From NCBI RefSeq assembly GCF_001269385.1, contig NZ_CXOO01000014.1, positions 62,171 to 126,170 of the forward strand: DNA of 64,000 nt, in the 5' to 3' direction. Source of the stretch: Limnohabitans sp. DM1 (GTDB lineage: Bacteria; Pseudomonadota; Gammaproteobacteria; Burkholderiales; Burkholderiaceae_C). A model generated the notes under the pieces. The model made no database searches. It saw only the letters and a list, made by a program, of their open reading frames with translations, and was not told the DNA's origin. This document shows positions 48,163 through 56,862 of the stretch, in pieces (the first letter of the stretch is position 1; each line of letters opens with the position of its first letter). A program made the position numbers and the translations under genes.

Positions 48163-51100
48163 TTATTGCGAAACGGTGCGCAGGTTCAGCATGGGGTGGT
48201 TGTCTTCGTAGACGATGGCGGCCTGGCCTTGGTCGGCTTGGGTCATCCAGCTGGCCAATGCGGCGTCAGAGGGGAAGAAGCGAGCTTGCTCGCCCAGCGC
48301 CAGCTCGGCGCGGGCGCCTACGGTGTCGCTGCGACGCTCCAGCGTCAGGCGCACGGGCAGGCCGCGCACCAGTTCGCCCTGTTCGGTTTCTTCGCGCTGA
48401 GCCGGGAATTCCTTGACCAGGCGGGCCACATCGGGCGCACGGCCATTGACGGTCACGCGCAGGAATTTGCCATAGCGGCAACGGGCCTGCCCCAGGTCCA
48501 TGATTTGTTCCATCTTGAGGCGAAAACCGCCTGAAAAACGGTCGGCCTGCATTTTGGCCGTGACGATGATCAGCTCGTCGTCCTTGAGCAAATGTTTGGC
48601 TGAATTGATCAGACCCTCGTCGGCAGTAGCCTCCATCACGCCCGATTTGTCGTCGAGCTTGAAGATCGCCACTTTGCCGCGCTGGCCGTTGATGATGCGC
48701 AAGTCGCTCACGATGCCCGCCAGCACCATGGACTCCCGGCTGTCGATCAGGTCGTCGATCTTGCGGCGGGCAAACTGGCGCACCTCGCGCTCGACCGCAT
48801 CGAACAAATGGCCCGACAGGTAAAAGCCCACGGCGGTTTTCTCAAAGGTCAGCCGCTCTTTGATGCCCCAGGGCATCACATTGGCCAAGTCAGGCTCTTG
48901 CGTGCTGGAGCCATGCGAGTCGTCGCCCAGCATGTCAAACAGCCCGCCCTGGTTGGCGTTGGCCGCTGTGGCGCTGGCAAATTCAAAGGCCTTGTCGATG
49001 CTGGCCGACAGCGCCGCACGGTTCATCTGCAGCGAGTCAAAGGCCCCGGCCTTGATCAGCGCATCCACCGTGCGTTTGTTGATGCGCGAGCGGTCCACCC
49101 GCACGGCAAAGTCAAACAGGCTGGTGAAGGGGCCGCCTTCGTTGCGGGCGGCCACGATGGCTTCAATGGCCTGCTGGCCCGTGCCCTTGATGGCGCCCAG
49201 GCCATAGCGGATGATTTTGTCGGTCACCGGCTCGAAGCGATGCGTGCCCCGGTTCACATCGGGCGGGTCGAAGGTGATGCCGAACTTCAAAGCGTCTTCG
49301 TAGAGCACCTTGAGCTTGTCGGTGTCGTCCATTTCCACCGTCATGTTGGCGCAAAAGAACTCGGCGGTGTAGTGCACCTTGAGCCAGCCGGTGTGATAGG
49401 CCAGCAATGAATACGCAGCCGCGTGCGACTTGTTGAAGCCATACCCCGCAAATTTTTCCATCAGGTCAAAGACTTCGTCGGCCTTGTCCTGCGCAATGCC
49501 GTGGGTGGCCAGTGCCCCCGCGCGGAACTTCTCGCGGTGCTCGGCCATTTCTTCGGCCTTCTTCTTGCCCATGGCGCGGCGCAGCAAGTCCGCGCCGCCC
49601 AGCGAGTAACCGCCCAGAATCTGCGCGGTCTGCATCACCTGCTCTTGGTAAACCATGATGCCGTAGGTCTCAGACAGCATCTCGGCCACCGCCGGATGCG
49701 GGTATTCCACCACTTCACGCCCGTGCTTGCGGGCCACAAAGCTGGGGATCAGGTCCATAGGCCCCGGGCGGTACAAGGCGTTGAGCGCAATCAGGTCTTC
49801 CAGGCGGCTGGGCCGTGCGTCGCGCAGCATGCCCTGCATGCCGCGGCTTTCAAACTGGAACACGGCTTCGGTCTTGCCGTCCGAAAACAATTTGTAAGTC
49901 GGCGCATCGTCCAGCGGGATGTTTTCAAAGGCGAAGTTTTCCTGGCCCTTGTGGCGCTTCATGATGAATTCGCGGGCGATCTCCAAAATGGTGAGCGTGG
50001 CCAGGCCCAAGAAGTCGAACTTGACCAGACCCGCCGCTTCCACGTCGTCCTTGTCGTACTGGCTCACCGCCGATTCGCTGCCGGGCTGCTGATACAGCGG
50101 GCAAAAGTCGGTCAGCTTACCCGGCGCGATCAGCACGCCACCGGCGTGCATGCCCACGTTGCGCGTCATGCCTTCGAGCTTTTGCGCCAGCTCGATCAGG
50201 GTCTTCACATCCTCTTCGCGCTCAATGCGCTCGGCCAGGATCGGCTCCATCGCAATCGCGTAATTGTTTTTGTCGCCTTCTTTGGGCGTGGCGGGCGGGT
50301 ATTGCAGCGTGACCGACATGCCCGGCTTGTTGGGAATCAGCTTGCTGATGCCGTCGCAAAAGGTATAGCTCATGTCCAGCACACGGCCCACGTCGCGGAT
50401 CGCCGCACGCGCGGCCATGGTGCCGAAGGTGGCGATCTGACTAACCGCATCGCGCCCGTATTTGTCCTTCACATAGTCGATCACCCGGTCCCGGTTGCCC
50501 TGGCAAAAGTCGATGTCGAAGTCGGGCATGGACACCCGCTCGGGGTTCAAAAAGCGCTCGAACAGCAGGCTGTATTGCAGCGGGTCCAGGTCGGTGATCT
50601 TGAGCGCATAGGCCACGAGCGAGCCCGCACCCGAGCCCCGGCCCGGGCCGACAGGGCAGCCGTTGGCCTTGGCCCACTGGATGAAGTCACCCACGATCAG
50701 GAAGTAGCCCGGAAAGCCCATCTTCAAGATGGTGCCCAGCTCAAACTCCAGCCGCTCCACATAGCGCGGGCGTTCTGCATCGCGTTTGGCCTCGTCGGGG
50801 TAGAGGTGTCGCAGGCGTTCTTCCAGGCCTTCAAACGAGACGTGACGGAAATAGTCGTCCACCGACATGACCACGCCATTCACAGGCGGGATCGGAAAGT
50901 TCGGCAACTGCGGCTTGCCCAGCACCAGCGTCAGGTTGCAGCGCTTGGCAATTTCCAGCGTGTTGGCAATGGCGCTGGGCACATCGGCAAACAAGTCGCA
51001 CATCTCTTGCGAGGACTTGAAATACTGATCCCGGGTGAACCGCCGTACCCGGCGCGGGTTGGCCAGGATTTCGCCCTCGGAAATGCACACCCGCGCCTCG

Positions 51101-51729
51101 TGGGCTTCGTAGTCTTCGGTCGACAAAAACTGCACCGGGTGCGTGGCCACCACGGGCAAATGCAAGCGGGCCGCCAAAGCCACCGCGCCTGCCACTTGCG
51201 GCTCGTCTTCGGGGCGGCCTGCGCGCTGCAGTTCCAGATAAAAACGGTGCGGAAAAATGGACGCCAATTGCAGCGCCACATCGGCGGCCTTGTCGCTGTC
51301 GCCTTGCACCAGGGCCTGCCCCACGGGGCCGGCCTGCGCGCCAGACATGAGAATCAGGCCTTCGGCCAGCTCCTTGAGCCAGGCCAGCTTGACCACTGCC
51401 ACGTTTTTGACCACGTTTTGGGTCCAGGCCCGAGCCAGCAGTTCGCAAATGTTCAGGTAACCCTGGTGGTTTTGCACCAGCAAGGCCACACGGCTGATGA
51501 CCCCCAGGTCCCCGCCCAGGCCTTCAAGGTTGATTTCTGCACCCAGAACCGGCTTGACGCCTTTGCCCCGGCCTTCCTTGTAGAACTTGACCCCGCCAAA
51601 CAGGTTATTCAGGTCGGTCAGGCCCAAAGCGGGCTGGCCGTCTTTGGCCGCCGCCTTGAGCACTTCGTCAATGCGGCAGGTGGAGTCAACGACGGAAAAT
51701 TCGGAGTGAAGGCGCAGGTGAACAAACAT
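48163..51729 (-). CDS. dnaE: DNA polymerase III subunit alpha
   Basis: Replicative polymerase catalytic subunit. It has 1188 residues. The N-terminal PHP domain (about 1-280) begins FVHLRLHSEFSVVDST. The palm holds the catalytic aspartates in MPDFDIDFCQGNRDRVIDYV (about residue 400) and a third further on. Later parts are the helix-hairpin-helix region around GFNKSHAAAYSLLAYHT, the OB domain (VLAGIVSDLRIINGQRGK) and the tau-binding tail. It lies alone between convergent tolA and the divergent glycosylation operon. Confidence 0.98.
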   Translation of the reverse strand: MFVHLRLHSEFSVVDSTCRIDEVLKAAAKDGQPALGLTDLNNLFGGVKFYKEGRGKGVKPVLGAEINLEGLGGDLGVISRVALLVQNHQGYLNICELLARAWTQNVVKNVAVVKLAWLKELAEGLILMSGAQAGPVGQALVQGDSDKAADVALQLASIFPHRFYLELQRAGRPEDEPQVAGAVALAARLHLPVVATHPVQFLSTEDYEAHEARVCISEGEILANPRRVRRFTRDQYFKSSQEMCDLFADVPSAIANTLEIAKRCNLTLVLGKPQLPNFPIPPVNGVVMSVDDYFRHVSFEGLEERLRHLYPDEAKRDAERPRYVERLEFELGTILKMGFPGYFLIVGDFIQWAKANGCPVGPGRGSGAGSLVAYALKITDLDPLQYSLLFERFLNPERVSMPDFDIDFCQGNRDRVIDYVKDKYGRDAVSQIATFGTMAARAAIRDVGRVLDMSYTFCDGISKLIPNKPGMSVTLQYPPATPKEGDKNNYAIAMEPILAERIEREEDVKTLIELAQKLEGMTRNVGMHAGGVLIAPGKLTDFCPLYQQPGSESAVSQYDKDDVEAAGLVKFDFLGLATLTILEIAREFIMKRHKGQENFAFENIPLDDAPTYKLFSDGKTEAVFQFESRGMQGMLRDARPSRLEDLIALNALYRPGPMDLIPSFVARKHGREVVEYPHPAVAEMLSETYGIMVYQEQVMQTAQILGGYSLGGADLLRRAMGKKKAEEMAEHREKFRAGALATHGIAQDKADEVFDLMEKFAGYGFNKSHAAAYSLLAYHTGWLKVHYTAEFFCANMTVEMDDTDKLKVLYEDALKFGITFDPPDVNRGTHRFEPVTDKIIRYGLGAIKGTGQQAIEAIVAARNEGGPFTSLFDFAVRVDRSRINKRTVDALIKAGAFDSLQMNRAALSASIDKAFEFASATAANANQGGLFDMLGDDSHGSSTQEPDLANVMPWGIKERLTFEKTAVGFYLSGHLFDAVEREVRQFARRKIDDLIDSRESMVLAGIVSDLRIINGQRGKVAIFKLDDKSGVMEATADEGLINSAKHLLKDDELIIVTAKMQADRFSGGFRLKMEQIMDLGQARCRYGKFLRVTVNGRAPDVARLVKEFPAQREETEQGELVRGLPVRLTLERRSDTVGARAELALGEQARFFPSDAALASWMTQADQGQAAIVYEDNHPMLNLRTVSQ

Positions 51730-51915
51730 AGCAGGCCATTTTAGATGCCGTCGCCCTGGTCCAGGCGGCGCCGATAGTCAGACTCCCGCAGACTCAAGCT
51801 GGCCTAGTCGATCCGCATCTGGCTCTACCCATTTTCAATGAGACAATGTTCTGACAGATACGACACCCATACCCGCTTTCGTATCCGCTTTTGAATTCAT
51901 TTTCAAATTTTTCAA
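51730..51915. promoter_or_regulatory. divergent promoter region of dnaE and the glycosylation operon
   Basis: The half nearest the operon is much more AT-rich than the surroundings. It contains GATACG...CGTATC (51857-51862, 51880-51885) and TTTGAA...TTCAAA near 51890-51907, candidate protein sites. I could not fix a clear -35/-10 pair. Confidence 0.35.
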
Positions 51916-54084
51916 ATGCCCAAAAATCAAAAAAAGCCGCGCATCGGTTTGATCATGACCGAAGATGCCGTGTCCATGGACACCCCCAAGCTGATGGGCA
52001 GGCAGTCTGCAGGGCATGGCTTCCTCAAAGCCTGCCTGCAAAACCCCGATCTGCGTGAACGCATCACCCTGGTCACCCCTGCCGGAAAACCCCGCGAAGC
52101 GGTGCAGGCGGTGGTCAAGTCGCTCACTGCCAAAGAAGCCGCGCCCGCCCCTGTGCCCTGTCTGGACCTGAACGCCCCTGCTCAGTGGGCCGCGCTGGAT
52201 GTGCTGCACATGCCCGCCCCGCTGGCCAATCTGCAACTGAGTCAGCGCAGCGCCTGGCGCCTGGACCACCTGGTGTTCAGCGGCGTGACCCACACCATCA
52301 GCTCGGCCCATGTCATGCAGCAACTGGCCGACTATGTGCGCACCCCGACCCGCCCAAGCGATGCCCTGATCTGCACCTCGCAGTCGGTGCGCACGGCGGT
52401 GGAGCGCATCTGGCGGGTGGAAAAAGCCGTGTTGCAGCGCCGCTTTGGCAGGTTTGAGCGCCAGCCCGAATTGCCCGGCCTGCCCATCATTCCCCTGGGC
52501 GTGCACACCCAGGACTTTGCCTTCAGCCCTGCGGACCGGCTGGCGGCCCGCACCACGCTGGGTTTTTCGCCGCAGGATCTGGTGGTCTTGTTTGTGGGGC
52601 GCCTGAGCTTTCATGCCAAGGCCAACCCGGTGGCCCTGTACCGCGCTGCGGCCGAGGTAGCGGTGCGCACCGGCCAACGCATCCGCATTCTGGAATGCGG
52701 CTGGTTTGCCAACGAAGCCACTGAAAAAGCCTTCAATGAAGTGGCCTTGCAGCACAACGTGCAGGTGCAGCGCCTGGACGGCCGCAAGCCCCACGCCCTC
52801 CAGCGCAGCCTGGCTGCGGCCGACGTGTTTTGCTCGCTGTCGGACAACATTCAGGAAACCTTCGGGCTGACCCCCATCGAAGCCATGGCGGCAGGGCTGC
52901 CTTGCATCCTGAGTGACTGGGACGGTTACCGCGAAACCTTGCAGCACGGCCAGCATGGCTTTTTGATCCCCACCCAAATGCCGGGGCCATCGGGGCTTGA
53001 CCGCATTGAGCAGCGCTTTGCCAGCGAGCAGCTCAATTACGACCATTACATCGGCCACATGCAAGCCGTGACGGCGGTGGACGTGGAGCTGACCGTGCAG
53101 GCCCTGCAAACCCTGGTCACCCGGCCCGATCTGCGCCAGCAAATGGGCGCCGCCGGTCAAGCGCATGTGCGCCAGCAGTACGACTGGGCTGGCGTGGTGG
53201 CGCAGTACGACGCCCTGTGGACCGAACAAACAGCCCGCCTGGCGCAGCACCGAGGCCCCAGACTGCCCCGCCTGCATGCGGCGCAACTGAGCCCGGCTGA
53301 CCTGTTTCGCCACTACCCCACCCAGCGCCTGACACCCGACACCCCCCTGTACCGGGCACCGGCTACTGGCGTGTACACCGGCAAGGCGGCAGCGTCCGCC
53401 GCGCAAAGCGCACGCCAGTGGAGCATGTGGAGCTTTCTGGCCCAGCACTGGATTGCAAGCCCCGATCAGGTAGCCAAAGGCACACAGGCGCTGCACCCGG
53501 AGCTGCCTCAAAGCATCCAGCACTGGGGCCAGACCCAGCAACTGAGCCGCCCCCAAAGCCTGCGCCTGGCGGCCTGGCTGATCAAAATCGGGCAGGCCAG
53601 CACGCAGCCACCGGCACCAGAGAGCGCTTTGCGCAGCGTGCACCTGATCGCAGGCGACAAACAGCATGCCGCGCAAGGGGACATCCAAAGGCTGCTGGCT
53701 GACAAGCGCTGCGTGCTGAACCTGACGCCCGGCACCTTGCAAGAACAGCTGCACCAGATTCAGCAGTGCGGCGGGCATGCGGTGCTGCTCGCGCCCCAAG
53801 AGACGCTGCATGACTTCTGGCTGATCGAACGCCTGCACGATGCCTTTGCGCGATTCGCGCTGGTCAAACTCTCGCAGCACGCGCTGGCCATACGCCACGA
53901 CCTGCTGGCCGCATTCACGGCAATGAACGCCTGCGAAGACAGGAGCTGGCCCGCTGACTCGGCCCGCTTGCATGCGGCTTTGCTGCAAGTGGCGCAAAAC
54001 GGCCAACTGCCCACAGGCGACTGGGCTGTCGCCTTGAGCCCTGCGCCCCTTCACACCCAAGCCCAGGAGGTGCCCCGTGGCTGA
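51916..54084 (+). CDS. GT4-family glycosyltransferase with unknown C-terminal region
   Basis: Probable retaining glycosyltransferase of the GT-B fold, 722 residues. The N-terminal ~440 residues form the enzyme: IIPLGVHTQDF, LFVGRLSFHAKANP, and the nucleotide-sugar EX7E motif E314-E322 in QETFGLTPIEAMAAG. The last ~270 residues match nothing I recognise; they are glutamine, alanine and leucine rich with no membrane segments. No ribosome binding site is evident before the ATG. First gene of a five-gene operon; overlaps the next gene by 8 bases. Sugar and acceptor unknown. Confidence 0.85.
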   Translation: MPKNQKKPRIGLIMTEDAVSMDTPKLMGRQSAGHGFLKACLQNPDLRERITLVTPAGKPREAVQAVVKSLTAKEAAPAPVPCLDLNAPAQWAALDVLHMPAPLANLQLSQRSAWRLDHLVFSGVTHTISSAHVMQQLADYVRTPTRPSDALICTSQSVRTAVERIWRVEKAVLQRRFGRFERQPELPGLPIIPLGVHTQDFAFSPADRLAARTTLGFSPQDLVVLFVGRLSFHAKANPVALYRAAAEVAVRTGQRIRILECGWFANEATEKAFNEVALQHNVQVQRLDGRKPHALQRSLAAADVFCSLSDNIQETFGLTPIEAMAAGLPCILSDWDGYRETLQHGQHGFLIPTQMPGPSGLDRIEQRFASEQLNYDHYIGHMQAVTAVDVELTVQALQTLVTRPDLRQQMGAAGQAHVRQQYDWAGVVAQYDALWTEQTARLAQHRGPRLPRLHAAQLSPADLFRHYPTQRLTPDTPLYRAPATGVYTGKAAASAAQSARQWSMWSFLAQHWIASPDQVAKGTQALHPELPQSIQHWGQTQQLSRPQSLRLAAWLIKIGQASTQPPAPESALRSVHLIAGDKQHAAQGDIQRLLADKRCVLNLTPGTLQEQLHQIQQCGGHAVLLAPQETLHDFWLIERLHDAFARFALVKLSQHALAIRHDLLAAFTAMNACEDRSWPADSARLHAALLQVAQNGQLPTGDWAVALSPAPLHTQAQEVPRG

Positions 54085-54883
54085 CACATTCCCCGCCTTG
54101 GGGGTTCCCGAAAAGCCCGCTGGTGAGCTGGTGTTTGTCTGCGCCACACGCCTGAGCACAGCAGATTTCTGGACACAAGCGCCCCTGGGCCTGTCCCTGA
54201 CCGAATTGCAGCGCCGGGGCGTAGCATTTCGGCTGGAGCTGGCCAGCCACAACCTCAGCCCCCTGGCCACCCACTACAACAAGGCCATTGCCTTAAGCCG
54301 CCCCGACAGCCTGCTGGTGTTCGTGCACGACGACGTCAGACTCGATGATTTCTGCTTGGTTGAGCGCCTGCTGGAAGCCTTGGCCGTGTTCGATGTGGTC
54401 GGCGTGGCGGGCAACCAAGGGGTCAAGCCCGGCCAGGGCGCCTGGGCCTTTGCTGAAAAAATGGGCACCTGGGACTTGCCGCACAAACTGCTGGGCGGGC
54501 TCAACCACATCACCCCCAAACACACCAACGGCTTCAGCCTGTATGGCCCCACGCGTGCGGCCGCCCGCTTGCTGGACGGCGTCTTCATCGCTGCGCGTGC
54601 AGGCACCTTGCAAGAAGCCCATGTGCAGTTTGCCCCGGAGCTGGCTTTTCACCTCTACGACCTGGACTTTTGCCTGCTCGCGCACCGCGCCGGTTTGCGT
54701 CTGGGGGTCTGGCCGATTGCCATCACCCATTACAGCGCGGGCGACTACCGCTCGGACGCCTGGAAGGCCGCTTACAAAATCTACCGTCAAATGCATTGGC
54801 CCCAAGCCAGCCAGAAAGCGGACAAAGCCGACCCCAACCCCGCAGCCCCGAACACACTGGCCGCAGACAAGAGCACCCCATGA
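54077..54883 (+). CDS. GT2-like glycosyltransferase
   Basis: Small GT-A-fold protein of 268 residues, probably a sugar transferase. The start is GTG 54077, set by a perfect AGGAGG 6 bases upstream. SLLVFVHDDVRLDD near residues 75-88 holds the DxD-type metal site of GT2-like proteins; HLYDLDFCLLAHRAGLRLGV matches the acceptor-side motif, and IAITHYSAGDYRSD follows. It lacks the usual length of a full GT2 enzyme. Overlaps its neighbours on both sides, so translation is coupled. Confidence 0.8.
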   Translation: MADTFPALGVPEKPAGELVFVCATRLSTADFWTQAPLGLSLTELQRRGVAFRLELASHNLSPLATHYNKAIALSRPDSLLVFVHDDVRLDDFCLVERLLEALAVFDVVGVAGNQGVKPGQGAWAFAEKMGTWDLPHKLLGGLNHITPKHTNGFSLYGPTRAAARLLDGVFIAARAGTLQEAHVQFAPELAFHLYDLDFCLLAHRAGLRLGVWPIAITHYSAGDYRSDAWKAAYKIYRQMHWPQASQKADKADPNPAAPNTLAADKSTP

Positions 54884-55611
54884 AGCCCCTTGCCGACAAC
54901 CCCTTGTTGAACTACTTCATCAACAACAACCAGCGGGCCATTCACAAATGGACGCATTACTTTGAGATCTATCACCGGTGCCTGGCGCCCTACCGCCAGC
55001 AGGAAAACCTGAAGTTCCTGGAGATCGGCATCCAGAACGGCGGCAGCGCCCAGATGTGGAACCAATACTTCACGCAGGGTAGCTTCCACTACATCGGGCT
55101 GGACATCGACCCACGTTGCAAAGCGCTCGAAAAAGAAGGCCTGGAAGTCTGGATCGGTGACCAGGCGAGCCGGGACTTTTGGGCGGGCTTCAAGCAAAAA
55201 CACCCGCAGCTGGACATCGTGCTCGATGACGGCGGCCACACCATGGAGCAGCAAATCACCACCTTCATCGAGCTGTTTCCGGCGCTCAGCGATGGGGGGC
55301 TCTACATCTGTGAAGACACCCACAGCAGCTACCTGTCCAAGCTCGGCGGGGGCCTGAAAAAACCCGGCACCTTTCACGAGTTTGTCAAAGGCATGATCGA
55401 CGACATGCACGGCTGGTACCACCAAAGCGATGAGGCCATTGCCAAAAACTACCTGTGCAATCACCTGTATTCGATCTCGGTGTTTGACTCGGTCATCGTC
55501 ATGGAAAAACGCCGCAAAAACCCACCCATGAGCCTGGCCACCGGCTTTGAAGGCCCGATCAGCAACCCGGCCTTCATGGACGCCAAGTTCCTCAAATCCA
55601 AACTGGGTTGA
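54880..55611 (+). CDS. class I SAM-dependent methyltransferase, sugar O-methyltransferase-like
   Basis: Predicted to methylate a sugar hydroxyl. ATG 54880 overlaps the previous stop (ATGA), giving 243 residues. The SAM-binding motif is KFLEIGIQNGGSAQMW and the acidic loop YIGLDIDP follows. LDIVLDDGGHTMEQQITTF resembles the metal-site DDGxH motif of macrolide and rhamnosyl O-methyltransferases (MycE/ElmM-like) and of CmcI-like proteins. The setting among glycosyltransferases supports a glycan substrate. The exact substrate is unknown. Confidence 0.78.
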   Translation: MKPLADNPLLNYFINNNQRAIHKWTHYFEIYHRCLAPYRQQENLKFLEIGIQNGGSAQMWNQYFTQGSFHYIGLDIDPRCKALEKEGLEVWIGDQASRDFWAGFKQKHPQLDIVLDDGGHTMEQQITTFIELFPALSDGGLYICEDTHSSYLSKLGGGLKKPGTFHEFVKGMIDDMHGWYHQSDEAIAKNYLCNHLYSISVFDSVIVMEKRRKNPPMSLATGFEGPISNPAFMDAKFLKSKLG

Positions 55612-55638
55612 GCGCGCAAGCCGCCGCCCGTGCCGACG

Positions 55639-56862
55639 ATGAAAATCCTCTTTATCCATCAGAACTTTCCCGGCCAATACCGGGCGCTGGCACCCTCCAT
55701 GGCCAAGCTGGGCCACGAGGTCATGGCCATCTCCAGCCGCAAAGAAACCACCATCCAGGGCATCCCCAACGTCAGCTATGACAACGCCCGGGGGTCCAGC
55801 AAAGGCATCCACCCCTGGCTGCCCTCGACCGAGGCGGCCGTCATCCGGGGCGAAGCGGTGGCGCGCACCCTGAGCCAACTCATGAAAAACGGCTTCACAC
55901 CCGATGTGATCGTGGGCCACGCCGGTTGGGGCGAGATGATGCTGGTGCGCCAGGTGGCGCCGCACGCCCGCATCACCAGTTTTTGCGAGTATTTCTACAA
56001 CGGCAAAGGCAGCGATGTGGACTTTGACCCCGAATTTGCCGCCGCCCCGGACGCCGTGATGCGCTGCCATGTGCGCAATTTGCACCTGACCTCGTCGCTG
56101 GTCGACTCCGACGTGGGGCTCTCGCCCACCGAATGGCAGGCCAGCCAGTTCCCGGCGTTTTTGCGCCAGCGCATCGAAGTCTGTCATGACGGCATCGAAA
56201 CCCACCGCCTCACGCCCCGCGATGACGCCTGGATACAGCTGGGCCGCGACAACATCAAGGCCCAGATGGGCGATGAAATCATCACCTTCATCAACCGCAA
56301 CCTCGAACCCATGCGCGGCTACCACAGCTTCATGCGGTCCTTGCCCCACATCTTGTCCGAACGCCCCAATGCCCGCGTCATTTTGCTGGGCGGCAGCGAA
56401 GTCAGCTATGGCCCGGCGCCGCCCACAGGCGGGGGGTACAAGGCCCAGTTCCTGCGTGAGGTGCAAGACAAGATCGACCTGTCGCGGGTGCACTTTGTCG
56501 GCCAGGTGCCCTACACCACCATGGTCAACATGCTGCGCGTCTCGGCCGTGCATGTGTACCTGACGGTGCCCTTTGTGCTGTCCTGGTCCATGCTCGAAGC
56601 CATGAGCCTGGGCTGCTGCGTGGTGGGCTCGGCCACGCCGCCGGTGCAAGAAGTCATCACCCATGGTCAAAACGGCCTGCTGGTGGACTTTTTTGACCCC
56701 GAAGCCATTGCCCGCCAGGTGTGTGATGTGCTGGCCCGGCCGAAAGATGTCAAAGACATCCGCCGCGCTGCGCGTGCGCATGTGGTCAAGCACTACGACT
56801 ATCAAAAGGTTTGCCTGCCGCGCCACCACCAGATCATCACCGGCATGCCCATGCCCACATGA
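55639..56862 (+). CDS. GT4-family glycosyltransferase
   Basis: GT-B enzyme of 407 residues from ATG 55639 (a GTG 3 codons upstream is possible). The N-terminal acceptor domain starts MKILFIHQNFPGQYRAL, as in the Glyco_trans_4_3 group. The C-terminal domain has TFINRNLEPMRGYHSFM and PFVLSWSMLEAMSLGC; the second glutamate of the EX7E pair is present but the first is replaced, a variant known in this subgroup as far as I recall. VQEVITHGQNGLLVDFFDP is conserved. It lies 27 bases after the methyltransferase and overlaps the next gene by 4. Confidence 0.87.
   Translation: MKILFIHQNFPGQYRALAPSMAKLGHEVMAISSRKETTIQGIPNVSYDNARGSSKGIHPWLPSTEAAVIRGEAVARTLSQLMKNGFTPDVIVGHAGWGEMMLVRQVAPHARITSFCEYFYNGKGSDVDFDPEFAAAPDAVMRCHVRNLHLTSSLVDSDVGLSPTEWQASQFPAFLRQRIEVCHDGIETHRLTPRDDAWIQLGRDNIKAQMGDEIITFINRNLEPMRGYHSFMRSLPHILSERPNARVILLGGSEVSYGPAPPTGGGYKAQFLREVQDKIDLSRVHFVGQVPYTTMVNMLRVSAVHVYLTVPFVLSWSMLEAMSLGCCVVGSATPPVQEVITHGQNGLLVDFFDPEAIARQVCDVLARPKDVKDIRRAARAHVVKHYDYQKVCLPRHHQIITGMPMPT

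Noticed and set aside
49423..51744. Plus-strand open frame of about 770 codons antisense to dnaE
   Set aside because: DnaE motifs are continuous on the minus strand; no support for the antisense frame.
51835..54270. Minus-strand open frame of about 800 codons antisense to the first GT4 gene
   Set aside because: The plus strand has glycosyltransferase motifs and coupled starts with ribosome binding sites; the antisense product is low-complexity and resembles nothing.
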